A DNA stretch of 64,000 bases from Streptomyces neyagawaensis (GTDB lineage: Bacteria > Actinomycetota > Actinomycetes > Streptomycetales > Streptomycetaceae). Position numbers and translations under genes: made by a program. The stretch covers positions 124,001-188,000 of the forward strand of contig NZ_JAMGBG010000010.1 of the NCBI RefSeq assembly GCF_023516595.1, read 5' to 3'. Below, one piece after another: positions 8,694-17,600 of the stretch. Position 1 is the stretch's first letter. Every line of letters begins with the position of its first letter. Below the pieces are notes generated by a model. The model did no database searches. It was not told the origin of the DNA and saw nothing but the letters and a program-made list of their open reading frames with translations.

Positions 8694-9899
8694 ATGGCGC
8701 GACTCGCCCAGACCCACGGACTCACGGACATCCAGCGGGAGATCCTCTCCACCGTCCGCGACTTCGTGGACAAGGAGATCATCCCGGTCGCGACCGAGCT
8801 GGAGCACCGCGACGAGTACCCGCAAGCGATCGTCGACGGGCTCAAGGAACTGGGTCTGTTCGGTCTGATGATCCCCGAGGAGTACGGCGGTCTGGGCGAG
8901 TCCCTCCTGACGTACGCGCTGTGCGTGGAGGAGATCGCCCGCGGCTGGATGTCCGTGTCCGGGATCATCAACACGCACTTCATCGTGGCGTACATGCTCA
9001 AGCAGCACGGCACCGAGGAGCAGAAGGAGTACTTCCTGCCGCGCATGGCGGCCGGCGAGGTCCGCGGCGCCTTCTCGATGTCGGAGCCGGGGCTCGGCTC
9101 GGATGTGTCGGCGATCACATCGAAGGCGGTCAAGGATGGCGACGAGTACGTCCTGAACGGTCAGAAGATGTGGCTGACGAACGGCGGGACGTCAACCCTC
9201 GTCGCCGTTCTCGTCCGAAGTGATGAAGGACACCCCGAGGGCACGGCGCCCCACAAGTCGATGACGACCTTCCTGGTAGAGAAGGAGCCCGGCTTCGGAG
9301 AAGTCCGGCCCGGCCTCACCATTCCCGGGAAGATCGACAAGATGGGTTACAAGGGCGTCGACACGACCGAGCTCATCATGGACGGACTGCGCATTCCGGC
9401 CAATCGTGTACTCGGCGGCGTCACCGGCCGAGGGTTTTACCAAATGATGGACGGTGTCGAGGTGGGCCGCGTGAATGTGGCCGCGCGTGGCTGCGGTGTC
9501 GCGCAGCGTGCATTCGAGCTGGGTGTGCAGTACGCCCAGCAGCGCCACACCTTCGGCAAGCAGATCGCCCAGCACCAGGCGATCCAGTTCAAGCTGGCCG
9601 AGATGGCTACCAAGGTCGAGGCCGCTCATGCCATGATGGTGAACGCAGCACGCAAAAAGGACTCGGGCGAACGAAACGACCTCGAAGCAGGGATGGCGAA
9701 GTACCTCGCCTCCGAATACTGCAAAGAAGTCGTCGAGGACGCTTTCCGGATCCACGGCGGCTACGGCTTCTCCAAGGAGTACGAGATCGAGCGCCTCTAC
9801 AGGGAGGCCCCGATGCTGCTCATCGGTGAAGGTACCGCCGAAATCCAGAAAATGATCATCGGTCGCCGGCTACTCGAGGAGTATCGATTCCAGGGCTAG
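8694..9899 (+). CDS. mcd: (2S)-methylsuccinyl-CoA dehydrogenase (acyl-CoA dehydrogenase family)
   Basis: An FAD-dependent acyl-CoA dehydrogenase, by context oxidising methylsuccinyl-CoA to mesaconyl-CoA. The 401-residue protein has the full three-domain layout: helical N-domain, flavin-binding beta domain (SMSEPGLGSDVSAI and MWLTNGG), and helical C-domain ending IGEGTAEI, where the Glu is the usual catalytic base. Family length is normal; proteobacterial Mcd is longer (about 550) owing to an N-terminal extension. The first ~400 nt have the extreme third-position GC of neighbouring genes, while from about 9190 to the stop codon choice is clearly more relaxed. Substrate is assigned from the operon. 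Confidence 0.88.
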   Translation: MARLAQTHGLTDIQREILSTVRDFVDKEIIPVATELEHRDEYPQAIVDGLKELGLFGLMIPEEYGGLGESLLTYALCVEEIARGWMSVSGIINTHFIVAYMLKQHGTEEQKEYFLPRMAAGEVRGAFSMSEPGLGSDVSAITSKAVKDGDEYVLNGQKMWLTNGGTSTLVAVLVRSDEGHPEGTAPHKSMTTFLVEKEPGFGEVRPGLTIPGKIDKMGYKGVDTTELIMDGLRIPANRVLGGVTGRGFYQMMDGVEVGRVNVAARGCGVAQRAFELGVQYAQQRHTFGKQIAQHQAIQFKLAEMATKVEAAHAMMVNAARKKDSGERNDLEAGMAKYLASEYCKEVVEDAFRIHGGYGFSKEYEIERLYREAPMLLIGEGTAEIQKMIIGRRLLEEYRFQG

Positions 9900-9921
9900 T
9901 CCAGGGTCGAATGTCTGGTTC

Positions 9922-9954
9922 GGGGTGTTTTCTTCGAGAAGAAGATCACACCCC
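9922..9954 (+). terminator. Hairpin after the EMC operon
   Basis: Outer arms GGGGTGT (9922-9928) and ACACCCC (9948-9954) enclose an inner complementary TTCTTC/GAAGAA pair, giving a long interrupted stem 22 nt after the mcd stop. Likely terminator or RNA-end stabiliser. Confidence 0.55.
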
Positions 9955-10079
9955 GTCAGCAGTGTTCGGCCGTCGACTCGGCTTCCTGGCTTGCCCAGTT
10001 GCGGGCCGCGACCGGTACGATCCCCGGAAAGCCGCCGTCCCCTGTCACCGCGCGGCATCATCCGCTACGAAGGTCATCC

Positions 10080-10736
10080 ATGCCCCACAGCCAAACCTCT
10101 GCACCTCGCGACAGCCTCGCTGGCGTACGGCTCGCGCGCGGAGCATCGCCGTGGCTTCTCCCGACCGTCGCCACCGCAGCACTCAGCCTCGCCCGCTCGC
10201 GCCGCTCCGGCGTCGCGCGGGCCGTGGCCGTTCCCGCCACCGCGCTGGCGGCGGGCATGCTGTGGTTCTTCCGCGACCCCGAGCGTGAGATCACCCAGGG
10301 CCGGGTCATCTCGCCCGCCGACGGAGTGGTGCAGAGCATCATGCCGTGGAAGGACGGCCGGACCCGCGTCGCGATCTTCATGAGCCCGCTCAACGTGCAC
10401 GTGAACCGCGCGCCGCTCTCCGGCACGGTGACGTCCGTCGAGCACATCCCGGGCGGGTTCGTCCCGGCGTTCAACAAGGAGAGCGAGAACAACGAGCGCG
10501 TCGTCTGGCACTTCGACACCGAACTCGGTGACATCGAGATGATCCAGATCGCCGGCGCCGTGGCTCGCCGCATCGTTCCGTACGTTCCCGAGGGCACCAA
10601 GGTCGAGCAGGGTGACCGGATCGGGCTGATCCGCTTCGGTTCGCGGGTCGACATCTACCTGCCCGAGGGCGTGGAGGTCGACGTCGAGGTGGGTCAGAAG
10701 ACCGTGGCTGGGGTGACTCGCATTGACCGTGATTGA
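10080..10736 (+). CDS. psd: Phosphatidylserine decarboxylase
   Basis: Makes phosphatidylethanolamine from phosphatidylserine at the membrane using a self-generated pyruvoyl group. The 218-residue proenzyme has a hydrophobic N-terminal segment (about 18-60), then WFFRDPER, ISPADG, and FMSPLNVHVNR, all typical of the family. The autocleavage site is Gly187-Ser188 in RFGSRVDIYLP, leaving a 31-residue alpha chain carrying the pyruvoyl group. The small size and GSR context match the short (class II) type. ATG 10080 is preferred over upstream in-frame ATGs because an AAGG lies just upstream and family length fits. A TTGCCC/TACGAT pair at 9991-10021 (19-nt spacing) is a weak promoter candidate. pssA overlaps its end. 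Confidence 0.95.
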   Translation: MPHSQTSAPRDSLAGVRLARGASPWLLPTVATAALSLARSRRSGVARAVAVPATALAAGMLWFFRDPEREITQGRVISPADGVVQSIMPWKDGRTRVAIFMSPLNVHVNRAPLSGTVTSVEHIPGGFVPAFNKESENNERVVWHFDTELGDIEMIQIAGAVARRIVPYVPEGTKVEQGDRIGLIRFGSRVDIYLPEGVEVDVEVGQKTVAGVTRIDRD

Positions 10737-11601
10737 TCCTGATACACAGGCCGGGAAGACCGGCCCGGCGACCGACTGGATGCCGGACGTCGACGAGGCG
10801 GAGGACGACGCGGAGGAGATGCCGCTGTCGCTGCGCCTGTCGATAGCGGACACGCTGACCCTGGGCAACGCCACGTGCGGCTTCATGGCGGTGTACTTCA
10901 CCACCACGGGCATCCTGATCCCGCACATCACGGGCAGCCAGGAGACGGGCATGGCCCGCCACAGCGCGGCCACCGCGGTCATCCTGATGCTCTGCGCGGC
11001 GATCTTCGACCTGTTCGACGGGCTGGTGGCGCGCAAGCTCCGCTCCTCGCCGATGGGTGCGGAGCTGGACAACCTCTCCGACCTGATCAGCTTCGGTCTG
11101 GCGCCGGCGTACTTCGTCCTCGTCTACGGCATGGTCGCGAACGACGCGCACCAGCGGGTGGCCGCGGTGGGCGCGATCGTCGTGCTGCTGGCGGTGGTGC
11201 TGAGGCTTGCCAGATTCTCCTGCGTGACCGTGAAGGACGGCACCTTCCAGGGCATGCCGTCGCCGTTCGGCGCGCTGACCGTGGTGTCGATCGTGCTCCT
11301 GGAGCTGCCCTTCGAGGCGACGCTGCTCGCGATCCTCGGCACGGCGTGGCTGATGGTGAGCCGGGTCGAGTACCCGAAGCCGCGGGGTGTCCTCGCGGTC
11401 GCGATGCTCTCCTGGATCGTCCTGTCCATGGGTCTGCTGGCGGCCTGGGCCTTCGCGGCCCCCGGCGGGCAGTTCCTCCTCCAGGCCGGCTGCGCCCTGC
11501 AGCTCGTCATGGGCGCGGTCATCCCGCTGTTCGCCACGGCCCGCCGGGTGAACACCTTCCGCGACAACCGGCGTGAGGCGCGGGCGGCGCAGCTGCCCTG
11601 A
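10723..11601 (+). CDS. pssA: CDP-diacylglycerol-serine O-phosphatidyltransferase
   Basis: Condenses CDP-diacylglycerol with serine to phosphatidylserine, the substrate of the adjacent decarboxylase. The 292-residue integral membrane protein has the CDP-alcohol phosphotransferase signature DGLVARK...GAELDNLSD with its catalytic Asp residues. The spacing between AR and the next Gly is 7, against 8 in the usual consensus. Six or more hydrophobic segments follow an acidic cytosolic N-terminus. The frame allows TTG 10723, overlapping psd by 14 nt, or GTG 10729; the true start is uncertain. Coupled translation with psd is likely. Confidence 0.93.
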   Translation: MTVIDPDTQAGKTGPATDWMPDVDEAEDDAEEMPLSLRLSIADTLTLGNATCGFMAVYFTTTGILIPHITGSQETGMARHSAATAVILMLCAAIFDLFDGLVARKLRSSPMGAELDNLSDLISFGLAPAYFVLVYGMVANDAHQRVAAVGAIVVLLAVVLRLARFSCVTVKDGTFQGMPSPFGALTVVSIVLLELPFEATLLAILGTAWLMVSRVEYPKPRGVLAVAMLSWIVLSMGLLAAWAFAAPGGQFLLQAGCALQLVMGAVIPLFATARRVNTFRDNRREARAAQLP

Positions 11602-11617
11602 CCCCGCTCCAGCACCG

Positions 11618-11660
11618 ACAGGTGTGGCCCGAGCCCTCCCGGCTCGGGCCACACCTGTTT
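11618..11660. terminator. Strong 18-bp terminator after pssA
   Basis: A perfect 18-bp inverted repeat (11618-11635 with 11641-11658, loop CTCCC) ends in TTT. It is the strongest terminator in the window, and its symmetry lets it act on transcripts from both sides. Confidence 0.9.
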
Positions 11661-11664
11661 CGCG

Positions 11665-11736
11665 TGCAAGGTGGAGGGCCTCGGCAGCGGCAGCTACTTC
11701 CGCGAGTTCGACGGCAATCTGATCCCACTGCCCTGA
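11665..11736 (+). pseudogene. Remnant of a VOC/glyoxalase-family C-terminus
   Basis: Between the pssA terminator and the glycerate kinase stop, 23 codons read CKVEGLGSGSYFREFDGNLI plus PLP and a TGA stop. The pattern S-Y-F-R-x-x-D-G-N-L-I near a stop is characteristic of the last strand of glyoxalase/bleomycin-resistance (VOC) proteins, usually FRDPDGNLIEL. No upstream portion of such a gene is visible; pssA and its terminator occupy the space. I read it as a decayed gene tail. The match is short, so chance cannot be excluded. Confidence 0.4.
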
Positions 11737-11745
11737 CGGATCAGG

Positions 11746-12915
11746 TCACGTCAGGAAGTCCCGGGCGATCCCCTCGGCCACCCGCTCCAGGATCGGGCCC
11801 GGGTCGGCGAGGCAGCGGGCCATGTCCGGCTCGGCCTCCGTCAGGGGGTACGCCCTGCGGATGCCGGCGCGGCCCAGCGCCTTCGGGGGCAGGGCCAGGC
11901 GGCCGCAGACCGCCACGACCTCCTTGCCCGCGGCCCGCGCGGCCGCGGCGACCCCCGCGGGTGCCTTGCCGTGCAGCGTCTGCTCGTCCAGGGAGCCCTC
12001 GCCGGTGATCACCAACGTGGCCTTGTCCAGCGCCCGCGCGAAGCCGAGGACGTCGAGCATCACCTCGATGCCGGGGCGGAAGCGGGCGCCGAGGACGAGG
12101 GCGCCGTAGCCGATGCCGCCCGCGGCGCCCGCGCCGGGCGCGAGCGCGTGGTCGGCGGCCCGGCCGCCGAGCGACTTCTCCAGGACGGCCGCGAAGTGGG
12201 CGAGCGCCGCGTCGAGGACCGCCACGTCCGCGGGGCTCGCACCCTTCTGCGGGCCGTACACCGCGGGCGCCCCCTTGGGGCCCGTCAGCGGGTTGTCGAC
12301 GTCGCTCGCCAGGACGAGGTCGAGGGAGGCGAACCGGGGGTCCAGGTCCGACAGGTCCGCCGTCACCAGGTCGCGCAGTCCGCCGCCGCCCGGCCCGACG
12401 GGCTCGCCCGCCGCGTCCAGGAAGCGCGCACCCAGGGCGGCGAGCATGCCCGCGCCGCCGTCCGTCGTGGCGCTGCCACCCACCCCGAACACGATCGTGC
12501 GGGCGCCCGAGTCGAGCGCGGCGCGCAACAGCTCTCCGGAGCCGTACGTGGAGGCGGTGAGCGGCGCGAAGACCCCCGCGGGCAGCAGCTGCAACCCGCT
12601 CGCCTCGGCCATCTCGACCACGGCGGTGTCGCCGCGCAGCGCGTACGCGGCGGTCACGGGCTCGCCCAGCGGGCCGGTCACCCGTACCTCGTGGCGGGTG
12701 AAGCCGGCGGCGACCGCGGCGGCCACCGTGCCGTCTCCCCCGTCGGCCACCGGGAGCGCCTCGACCTCCAGGTCCGGCAGGACCCGGCGCAGGCCCGCCG
12801 TCACCCGCTCGGCGACCTGGACGGCGGTGAGCGTGCCCTTGAACTTGTCCGCGGCGATCAGCACCCGCGGGATTGCCGTGCCGGTGTCGGTCCCGTCCAC
12901 TACGGCGTTCGCCAC
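11746..12915 (-). CDS. glxK: Glycerate kinase
   Basis: Phosphorylates D-glycerate to 2- or 3-phosphoglycerate. The 389-residue protein matches the GarK/GlxK family along its length: ADKFKGTLTA near the N-terminus, VADGGDGT, FGVGGSATTDGGAGML, and VITGEGSLDEQTLHGK toward the C-terminus. The GTG at 12915 is chosen because AGGGG lies a few nt upstream on the minus strand; an upstream extension in frame to 12954 lacks such a site. A role in using glyoxylate-derived glycerate would fit the EMC operon nearby, but is inference. It is divergent from the ADP-ribosylglycohydrolase. Confidence 0.92.
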   Translation of the reverse strand: MANAVVDGTDTGTAIPRVLIAADKFKGTLTAVQVAERVTAGLRRVLPDLEVEALPVADGGDGTVAAAVAAGFTRHEVRVTGPLGEPVTAAYALRGDTAVVEMAEASGLQLLPAGVFAPLTASTYGSGELLRAALDSGARTIVFGVGGSATTDGGAGMLAALGARFLDAAGEPVGPGGGGLRDLVTADLSDLDPRFASLDLVLASDVDNPLTGPKGAPAVYGPQKGASPADVAVLDAALAHFAAVLEKSLGGRAADHALAPGAGAAGGIGYGALVLGARFRPGIEVMLDVLGFARALDKATLVITGEGSLDEQTLHGKAPAGVAAAARAAGKEVVAVCGRLALPPKALGRAGIRRAYPLTEAEPDMARCLADPGPILERVAEGIARDFLT

Positions 12916-13088
12916 CTTGCGTTCCCCTCGCTCATCGGGCCTTGCGCATGTCAAGGCAGTCGCGCCGCTGTGACCCTAACCTCACCCCGGGCCCTCCGTC
13001 ATGCCCCGTCCCGCCCATCGAGCGCGACACGCCGCGTACCCGCCCGTTCACCGAGCGCCGATCCGTGGAATTGGGTAGACCTTCCACC

Positions 13089-14156
13089 ATGACCCCTGTG
13101 GGCAGCGAACTCGCCGACCGCGTACTCGGAGGCTGGCTGGGCCGGATCGCGGGCAACATGCTCGGCAAGCCGGTCGAGCGGGGCGACCACTGGACGCGGG
13201 AGCGCATCGACCGCTATCTGCGCCGCGCCGACGCGCTGCCCCTCACCGACTACCTGCCGGAGCCGGCCGACGAGGGCGACCGGCTCGCGCTGCGTCCCGA
13301 GTGGCGGGAGTGCGTGCGCGGCCGCGTCCACGGCAGCTGCCGCGACGACGACGTCGACTACGCGATCCTCGGGCTGCACCTGCTGGAGACGCACGGTTTC
13401 GACTTCACCACCGAGCAGGTCGGCGATCTGTGGCTGCTGCGGTTGCCGTATCTCCAGACGTTCACGGCGGAGCGGGCGGCCTACCGCAATCTGGCCAATG
13501 GGCTGAAGCCTCCGTTGACGGCCACGTACGACAATCCGTACCAGGAGTGGATCGGCGCCCTCATCCGCGCCGACGTCCACGGCTGGACCAGCCCGGGCGC
13601 GCCCCGGCGCGCGGCCTCGCTGGCCCGCCGTGACGCCGTCCTGTCGCACACCGGGAACGGTGTGTACGGGGCGATGTGGGCGGCGGCGCTGGTCTCGGCG
13701 GCGTTCACGGCGGGCACCGTGCGCGAGGCCGTGGAGCAGGCGCTGACGGTGATCCCGGCGAGCAGCCGGCTCGCGCGGACCGTGCGGCGGGTCGCCTCGC
13801 TGCACGAGACGGGGATGGCGTGGGACGACACGCTCACGACGGTGGCGGAGGAGACGGCGGGGGCGCACTGGATCCACACGATCCCGAACGCGGCGGTGCT
13901 CACCGCCGGGCTCCTGTACGGCGACGGTGACTTCACCCGCACCGTCGCGCTGACCGTGCGCGGCGGCCTGGACACCGACTCGAACGGCGCGACCGCCGGT
14001 TCGGTGGCGGGGGTGCTGTGCGGGGCGGCGGCGATCCCGGACCGGTGGAAGGACCCGCTGGAGGACACCGTGCGCAGCGCCGTGTTCGGCTTCGACGGGG
14101 TGCGGATCAGCGAACTCGCCGAGCGGACGGTGCGGTTGGCGCGGACCTCGGCGTGA
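13089..14156 (+). CDS. ADP-ribosylglycohydrolase family protein
   Basis: A 355-residue DraG/ARH-fold hydrolase expected to remove ADP-ribose from proteins or other acceptors with Mg2+. Visible family features are GGWLGRIAGNMLGKPVE at about 12-28, CRDDDVDYAILGL (di-metal Asp cluster near 82-94), and the C-terminal GGLDTDSNGATAGSVAG, which supplies the second metal-binding Asp set. It is soluble and of usual length. No clear ribosome-binding site precedes ATG 13089, so it may be leaderless. It lies 26 nt upstream of a Nudix gene on the same strand, and Nudix proteins can hydrolyse ADP-ribose, so a joint role in ADP-ribose turnover is plausible. Confidence 0.88.
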   Translation: MTPVGSELADRVLGGWLGRIAGNMLGKPVERGDHWTRERIDRYLRRADALPLTDYLPEPADEGDRLALRPEWRECVRGRVHGSCRDDDVDYAILGLHLLETHGFDFTTEQVGDLWLLRLPYLQTFTAERAAYRNLANGLKPPLTATYDNPYQEWIGALIRADVHGWTSPGAPRRAASLARRDAVLSHTGNGVYGAMWAAALVSAAFTAGTVREAVEQALTVIPASSRLARTVRRVASLHETGMAWDDTLTTVAEETAGAHWIHTIPNAAVLTAGLLYGDGDFTRTVALTVRGGLDTDSNGATAGSVAGVLCGAAAIPDRWKDPLEDTVRSAVFGFDGVRISELAERTVRLARTSA

Positions 14157-14182
14157 GGGTGGGCGCCGTCTACCCTTCCTGG

Positions 14183-14674
14183 ATGACCACTCAAGACTTC
14201 GCCGCGTACATCGCGAGCCTCCCGAAGGTCCTCGCCGGCGCCGCCGCGATCCTCCGTGACGCCGAGGGGCGGGTCCTGCTCGTGGAGCCCAACTACCGCG
14301 AGGGGTGGGCGCTGCCGGGCGGGACGATCGAGTCGGACGACGGGGAGACGCCCCGGCAGGGCGCGCGGCGCGAGACCGCCGAGGAGATCGGACTCGACAT
14401 CGAGCCCGGGCGGTTGCTCGCCGTGGACTGGGTGCAGGGCGTGGGGCGGCCGCCGCTGGTGGCGTATCTGTACGACGGCGGGGTGATCGGTGAGGGCGAG
14501 TTGTCCCGCATCCGGTTGCAGGAGGACGAGTTGTTGTCGTGGCGGCTCGTGCCGCGGGCCGAACTGACCGGGTACCTGCCGGAGGTGCTGGGTCGCCGTG
14601 TGCTCGCCGCGCTCGACGCGTTGGCGGAGGGTACCGGTCCGGTGGAGTTGGAGAACGGGATCCGGGTGGGCTGA
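14183..14674 (+). CDS. Nudix hydrolase
   Basis: A 163-residue Nudix-fold pyrophosphohydrolase of nucleoside diphosphate-linked compounds. The Nudix box is present at about 50-78: GGTIESDDGE, then seven residues, then RETAEEIGL, with the REx2EE metal ligands intact. The loop between the first Gly and first Glu is two residues longer than the strict consensus. Substrate is unknown; pairing with the ADP-ribosylglycohydrolase suggests ADP-ribose or a nucleotide sugar. ATG 14183 follows that gene's stop by 26 nt. Confidence 0.9.
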   Translation: MTTQDFAAYIASLPKVLAGAAAILRDAEGRVLLVEPNYREGWALPGGTIESDDGETPRQGARRETAEEIGLDIEPGRLLAVDWVQGVGRPPLVAYLYDGGVIGEGELSRIRLQEDELLSWRLVPRAELTGYLPEVLGRRVLAALDALAEGTGPVELENGIRVG

Positions 14675-15074
14675 GGACCGTCGACAATGCGCCACGGCTA
14701 CCCGCTGGCGCGGGGGCCGGCCGTTGACAGGAGTCAGCTGACCTACGGTCAAGTGCCCTTGTACGGACTGTGAAAAGGTGTCCGCCACCGTTGATGGAAA
14801 ATTAAAGCGTTGGCTGAAAACGCTGCCCACTGGTCACTCCAGCCTCTAGGCTGACCGCAGACCCCGTCCGAGCGATCGCCCTGTGCCGGCCCGCTCCGGT
14901 ACCGGGGCGGCACTCGGGATCCCTGGACCGGCATCCCGGGCGCGGGCCGCGGCTTCGGCAGGATTGCGGGGCTCTGGGGAGCGGTCGTACGGGATCCCCC
15001 GGACATGCCGGTCTCCCCCCACCCCGCGCGGGCCGTTTCCCGCCCGGCTTGACCGAGAACAGGCAGCTGAGGTC
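14675..15074 (+). other. Intergenic region before the Ser/Thr kinase
   Basis: These 400 bases carry no convincing gene, although the kinase frame is open upstream to 14883. Notable are TTGACA at 14724-14729, a perfect 10-bp palindrome GTCAGCTGAC at 14733-14742, and an unusually AT-rich patch around 14790-14820. A regulated promoter for the kinase is likely here, but I could not fix a -10/-35 pair with normal spacing. Confidence 0.4.
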
Positions 15075-17513
15075 ATGGAACCACTTGGCCCTGACGATCC
15101 CGAGGTACTGGGTCCCCACCGGCTCGCGGCCCGGCTCGGCGCGGGCGGGATGGGGCGGGTCTACCTGGCGCGCTGCCCCCAGGGACGGTTCGTCGCGGTC
15201 AAGGCCATCCGCCCCGAGCTGGTGGGCGACCGGAACTTCCGGATTCGTTTCCGGCGCGAGGTGGAGGCGGCGGGCGCCCTGGGCGGCCGGTACACGGCGC
15301 CCGTGGTGGACGCCGACCCGGACGGCCCGATCCCGTGGCTGGCCACCGACTACATCGCCGGCCCCACCCTGGCCGAGGCGGTCCTGGAGCACGGGCCGCT
15401 GCCGGTGGATTCGGTGCTGGCGCTGGGCGCCGGGATCGCCGAGGCGCTGATCTCGGTGCAGGCGGCCGGGCTCGTGCACCGCGATCTGAAGCCGTCCAAC
15501 GTTCTGCTGGCCGCCGACGGCCCGCGGGTCATCGACTTCGGGATCGTCCGCGCCACCGACGGCTACGACCTCACCCGCTCGGGAGCGCTGTTCGGGTCCT
15601 TCGAGTACATGTGTCCCGAGCAGGCCACGGGCGAGCCGCTGGGCCCCGAGGGCGACGTCTTCTCCCTGGGGTCCGTGCTCACGTACGCCGCGTCCGGGCA
15701 CGCCCCGTTCAGCGGGACGGCGGCGGCCACGCTCCTCTACCAGGTCGTACACAGCCCGCCCGACCTGTCGGGCGTACCGGATCCGCTCGACAAGATCATC
15801 GGCCTCTGCCTCACCAAGGACCCGCGGCTGCGGATCACTCCGGACAAGCTGGCCGCCGCCTGCGCGCCGGGCGGTGTGGAGCAGGTGACGGGCGACGGCT
15901 GGCTGCCGCCCTCGGTGACCGCCTCCATCGCCCTGCGCGCCGCGGCCGTCGCGACGTTCGCCACCGCGCCGGACGACGTCCACCCCGGCCCCGCCTCCGG
16001 GGACACCCCCGAGCCGTACCCCTACCGCCGGGACGCGGCGGGCGGCGTCCAGGAGCAGGACCGGGCGCCCTACGAGGAGGGGCGGGCACCGTACGGTCCC
16101 GACCAGGCGCCGTACGCCTCGGGCCGGGCCGCGAACGCCTCCGATCCGGCGCCCTACGCTCCCGAGCGCGCCCCGTACACCTCCGCGACGCCGGTACCGT
16201 GCACGGCGGAGGGCTGCGACCACTCCGCCCACCCGGACGGGGTGACGGGCACCGTCGAGGCTCCCGGCGCCCACGCCGACGGCTCCCCCGGGCAGCCGGA
16301 GCCCAGTCGCGCGGCCTCGCCCGGCCACCGCCGGGTGTCCGACCGGTCGGGACCGTCCCGGCGTACGGTGCTCGCCGCGTCGGCCGCCTCCACCACCGCG
16401 GCCGCCATCGGGGGTGCCGTGTTCCTGTCCCGGCGGGAGAAGCCGGACGGGCGGAGGGCGACGCCGCTCGGCCCCGCCCCCGAGCCGGCCTGGGTGTACC
16501 GGGGCGACCCGCTGCTCCAGGCGCCGGCCGTGTTCCACAAGGGGACGGCCCTGGTGAAGACCCGGCCTGGTGACCTGCTCAGTCTCGACCTCAAGAACGG
16601 CACCCGGCCCAAGTGGGTCTACAGCGGCATCAGCCAGTCCCCCACCCCGGCGGTACTGACGTTCGGCGCGGCGGTCGCGCTGGGCCAGGGCTCGACGGTG
16701 ATCGGAGTGGACCCGGCCGACGGCTCGGAGCGGTTCACCATCGACTTCGGGCCCGACTTCCGGTTCACCACCCTGCTCGGCGCCGTCGACGCCCGCTACA
16801 TATCCGTCATCGGTGTCCGGCTCCAGCGGGAGTCCGAGGAGCAGGGCGTCGCGACGTCCACGGACACCGTCTTCGGCGTCGACCTCGCGAGCCGCCGCGC
16901 CGAGGTCATCCCCATCAGCCCGGAGGACGTCGGCATCCGGCTCGCCCCGGTGATCCTCCCCGGCTACTTCGTCTACGCCGACGGTCTGCGCAATGTGACG
17001 GCCCGCGACACCGACACCTCCGACGTCCTGTGGCGGCACCCCGTCGGCTACGACCTCCGGCCGGGTCTCGCCGTCCTCGACCGGACCGTGTTCGCCATCG
17101 GCCAGGAACTCAAGGCCCTCAACCTCGCCACGGGCAAGGTGCGCTGGCGGGTGAGCCCCGACGACGGGCAGTTCGCCTCCCTCGGCGTCTACGGCAACAC
17201 GGTGTACGTCACCGGCACCAACCCCTCCGGCGTCCACGCCTTCAACGCCGCGACCGGCTCCCGGCGCTGGTTCTGCCCCACCCCGCCCCTCAACGGCGAC
17301 CTGCCGGTGACCACCGGGCCGAGCGCGGTCTATGTGCCCGCCTACAGGAACAGGAACGGCTTCTACGCCATCGACGCCGCCCGCGGCCGGCTGCTGTGGC
17401 ACTTCACCGACGGCGTGGAGACCGGCGTCAACGACTGGCAGCTCGCCTGCGACCACTCCGGCGTCCTGGTCGCCCAACACTACGACCGCGCCTACGGCAT
17501 CCCCGCTGCCTGA
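15075..17513 (+). CDS. Membrane Ser/Thr protein kinase with C-terminal PQQ-type beta-propeller
   Basis: A Hanks-type Ser/Thr kinase of 812 residues. The kinase domain (about 14-265) has the glycine loop GAGGMGRVY (22-30), ATP-binding Lys43 in VAVKAI, catalytic HRDLKPSN and DFGIVR. A low-complexity Pro/Ala/Tyr-rich linker (about 310-440, with repeated APY units) leads to one membrane segment near 435-455 preceded by SRRTVLAASAAS. The extracellular part (about 465-812) has repeats of PQQ/pyrrolo-quinoline beta-propeller type, with motifs such as DLKNGTRPKWVYSG and NLATGKVRWRV. Such propellers usually act as ligand or protein sensors. ATG 15075 starts just before the kinase fold. Signal and targets are unknown. 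Confidence 0.9.
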   Translation: MEPLGPDDPEVLGPHRLAARLGAGGMGRVYLARCPQGRFVAVKAIRPELVGDRNFRIRFRREVEAAGALGGRYTAPVVDADPDGPIPWLATDYIAGPTLAEAVLEHGPLPVDSVLALGAGIAEALISVQAAGLVHRDLKPSNVLLAADGPRVIDFGIVRATDGYDLTRSGALFGSFEYMCPEQATGEPLGPEGDVFSLGSVLTYAASGHAPFSGTAAATLLYQVVHSPPDLSGVPDPLDKIIGLCLTKDPRLRITPDKLAAACAPGGVEQVTGDGWLPPSVTASIALRAAAVATFATAPDDVHPGPASGDTPEPYPYRRDAAGGVQEQDRAPYEEGRAPYGPDQAPYASGRAANASDPAPYAPERAPYTSATPVPCTAEGCDHSAHPDGVTGTVEAPGAHADGSPGQPEPSRAASPGHRRVSDRSGPSRRTVLAASAASTTAAAIGGAVFLSRREKPDGRRATPLGPAPEPAWVYRGDPLLQAPAVFHKGTALVKTRPGDLLSLDLKNGTRPKWVYSGISQSPTPAVLTFGAAVALGQGSTVIGVDPADGSERFTIDFGPDFRFTTLLGAVDARYISVIGVRLQRESEEQGVATSTDTVFGVDLASRRAEVIPISPEDVGIRLAPVILPGYFVYADGLRNVTARDTDTSDVLWRHPVGYDLRPGLAVLDRTVFAIGQELKALNLATGKVRWRVSPDDGQFASLGVYGNTVYVTGTNPSGVHAFNAATGSRRWFCPTPPLNGDLPVTTGPSAVYVPAYRNRNGFYAIDAARGRLLWHFTDGVETGVNDWQLACDHSGVLVAQHYDRAYGIPAA

Positions 17514-17600
17514 CCGCCCCGGTCCCGCCGACGCCTCGGGCCCTGGGCGGCCCCCGAAATCCGTTGGTCCCGTGCTGCCGGGCGACCTACCCTCGGCCCC

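Noticed and set aside
12916..13088. Additional small gene between glycerate kinase and the ADP-ribosylglycohydrolase
   Set aside because: Frames there are extensions of the flanking genes without start signals; the 173-nt divergent spacing is a normal promoter region.
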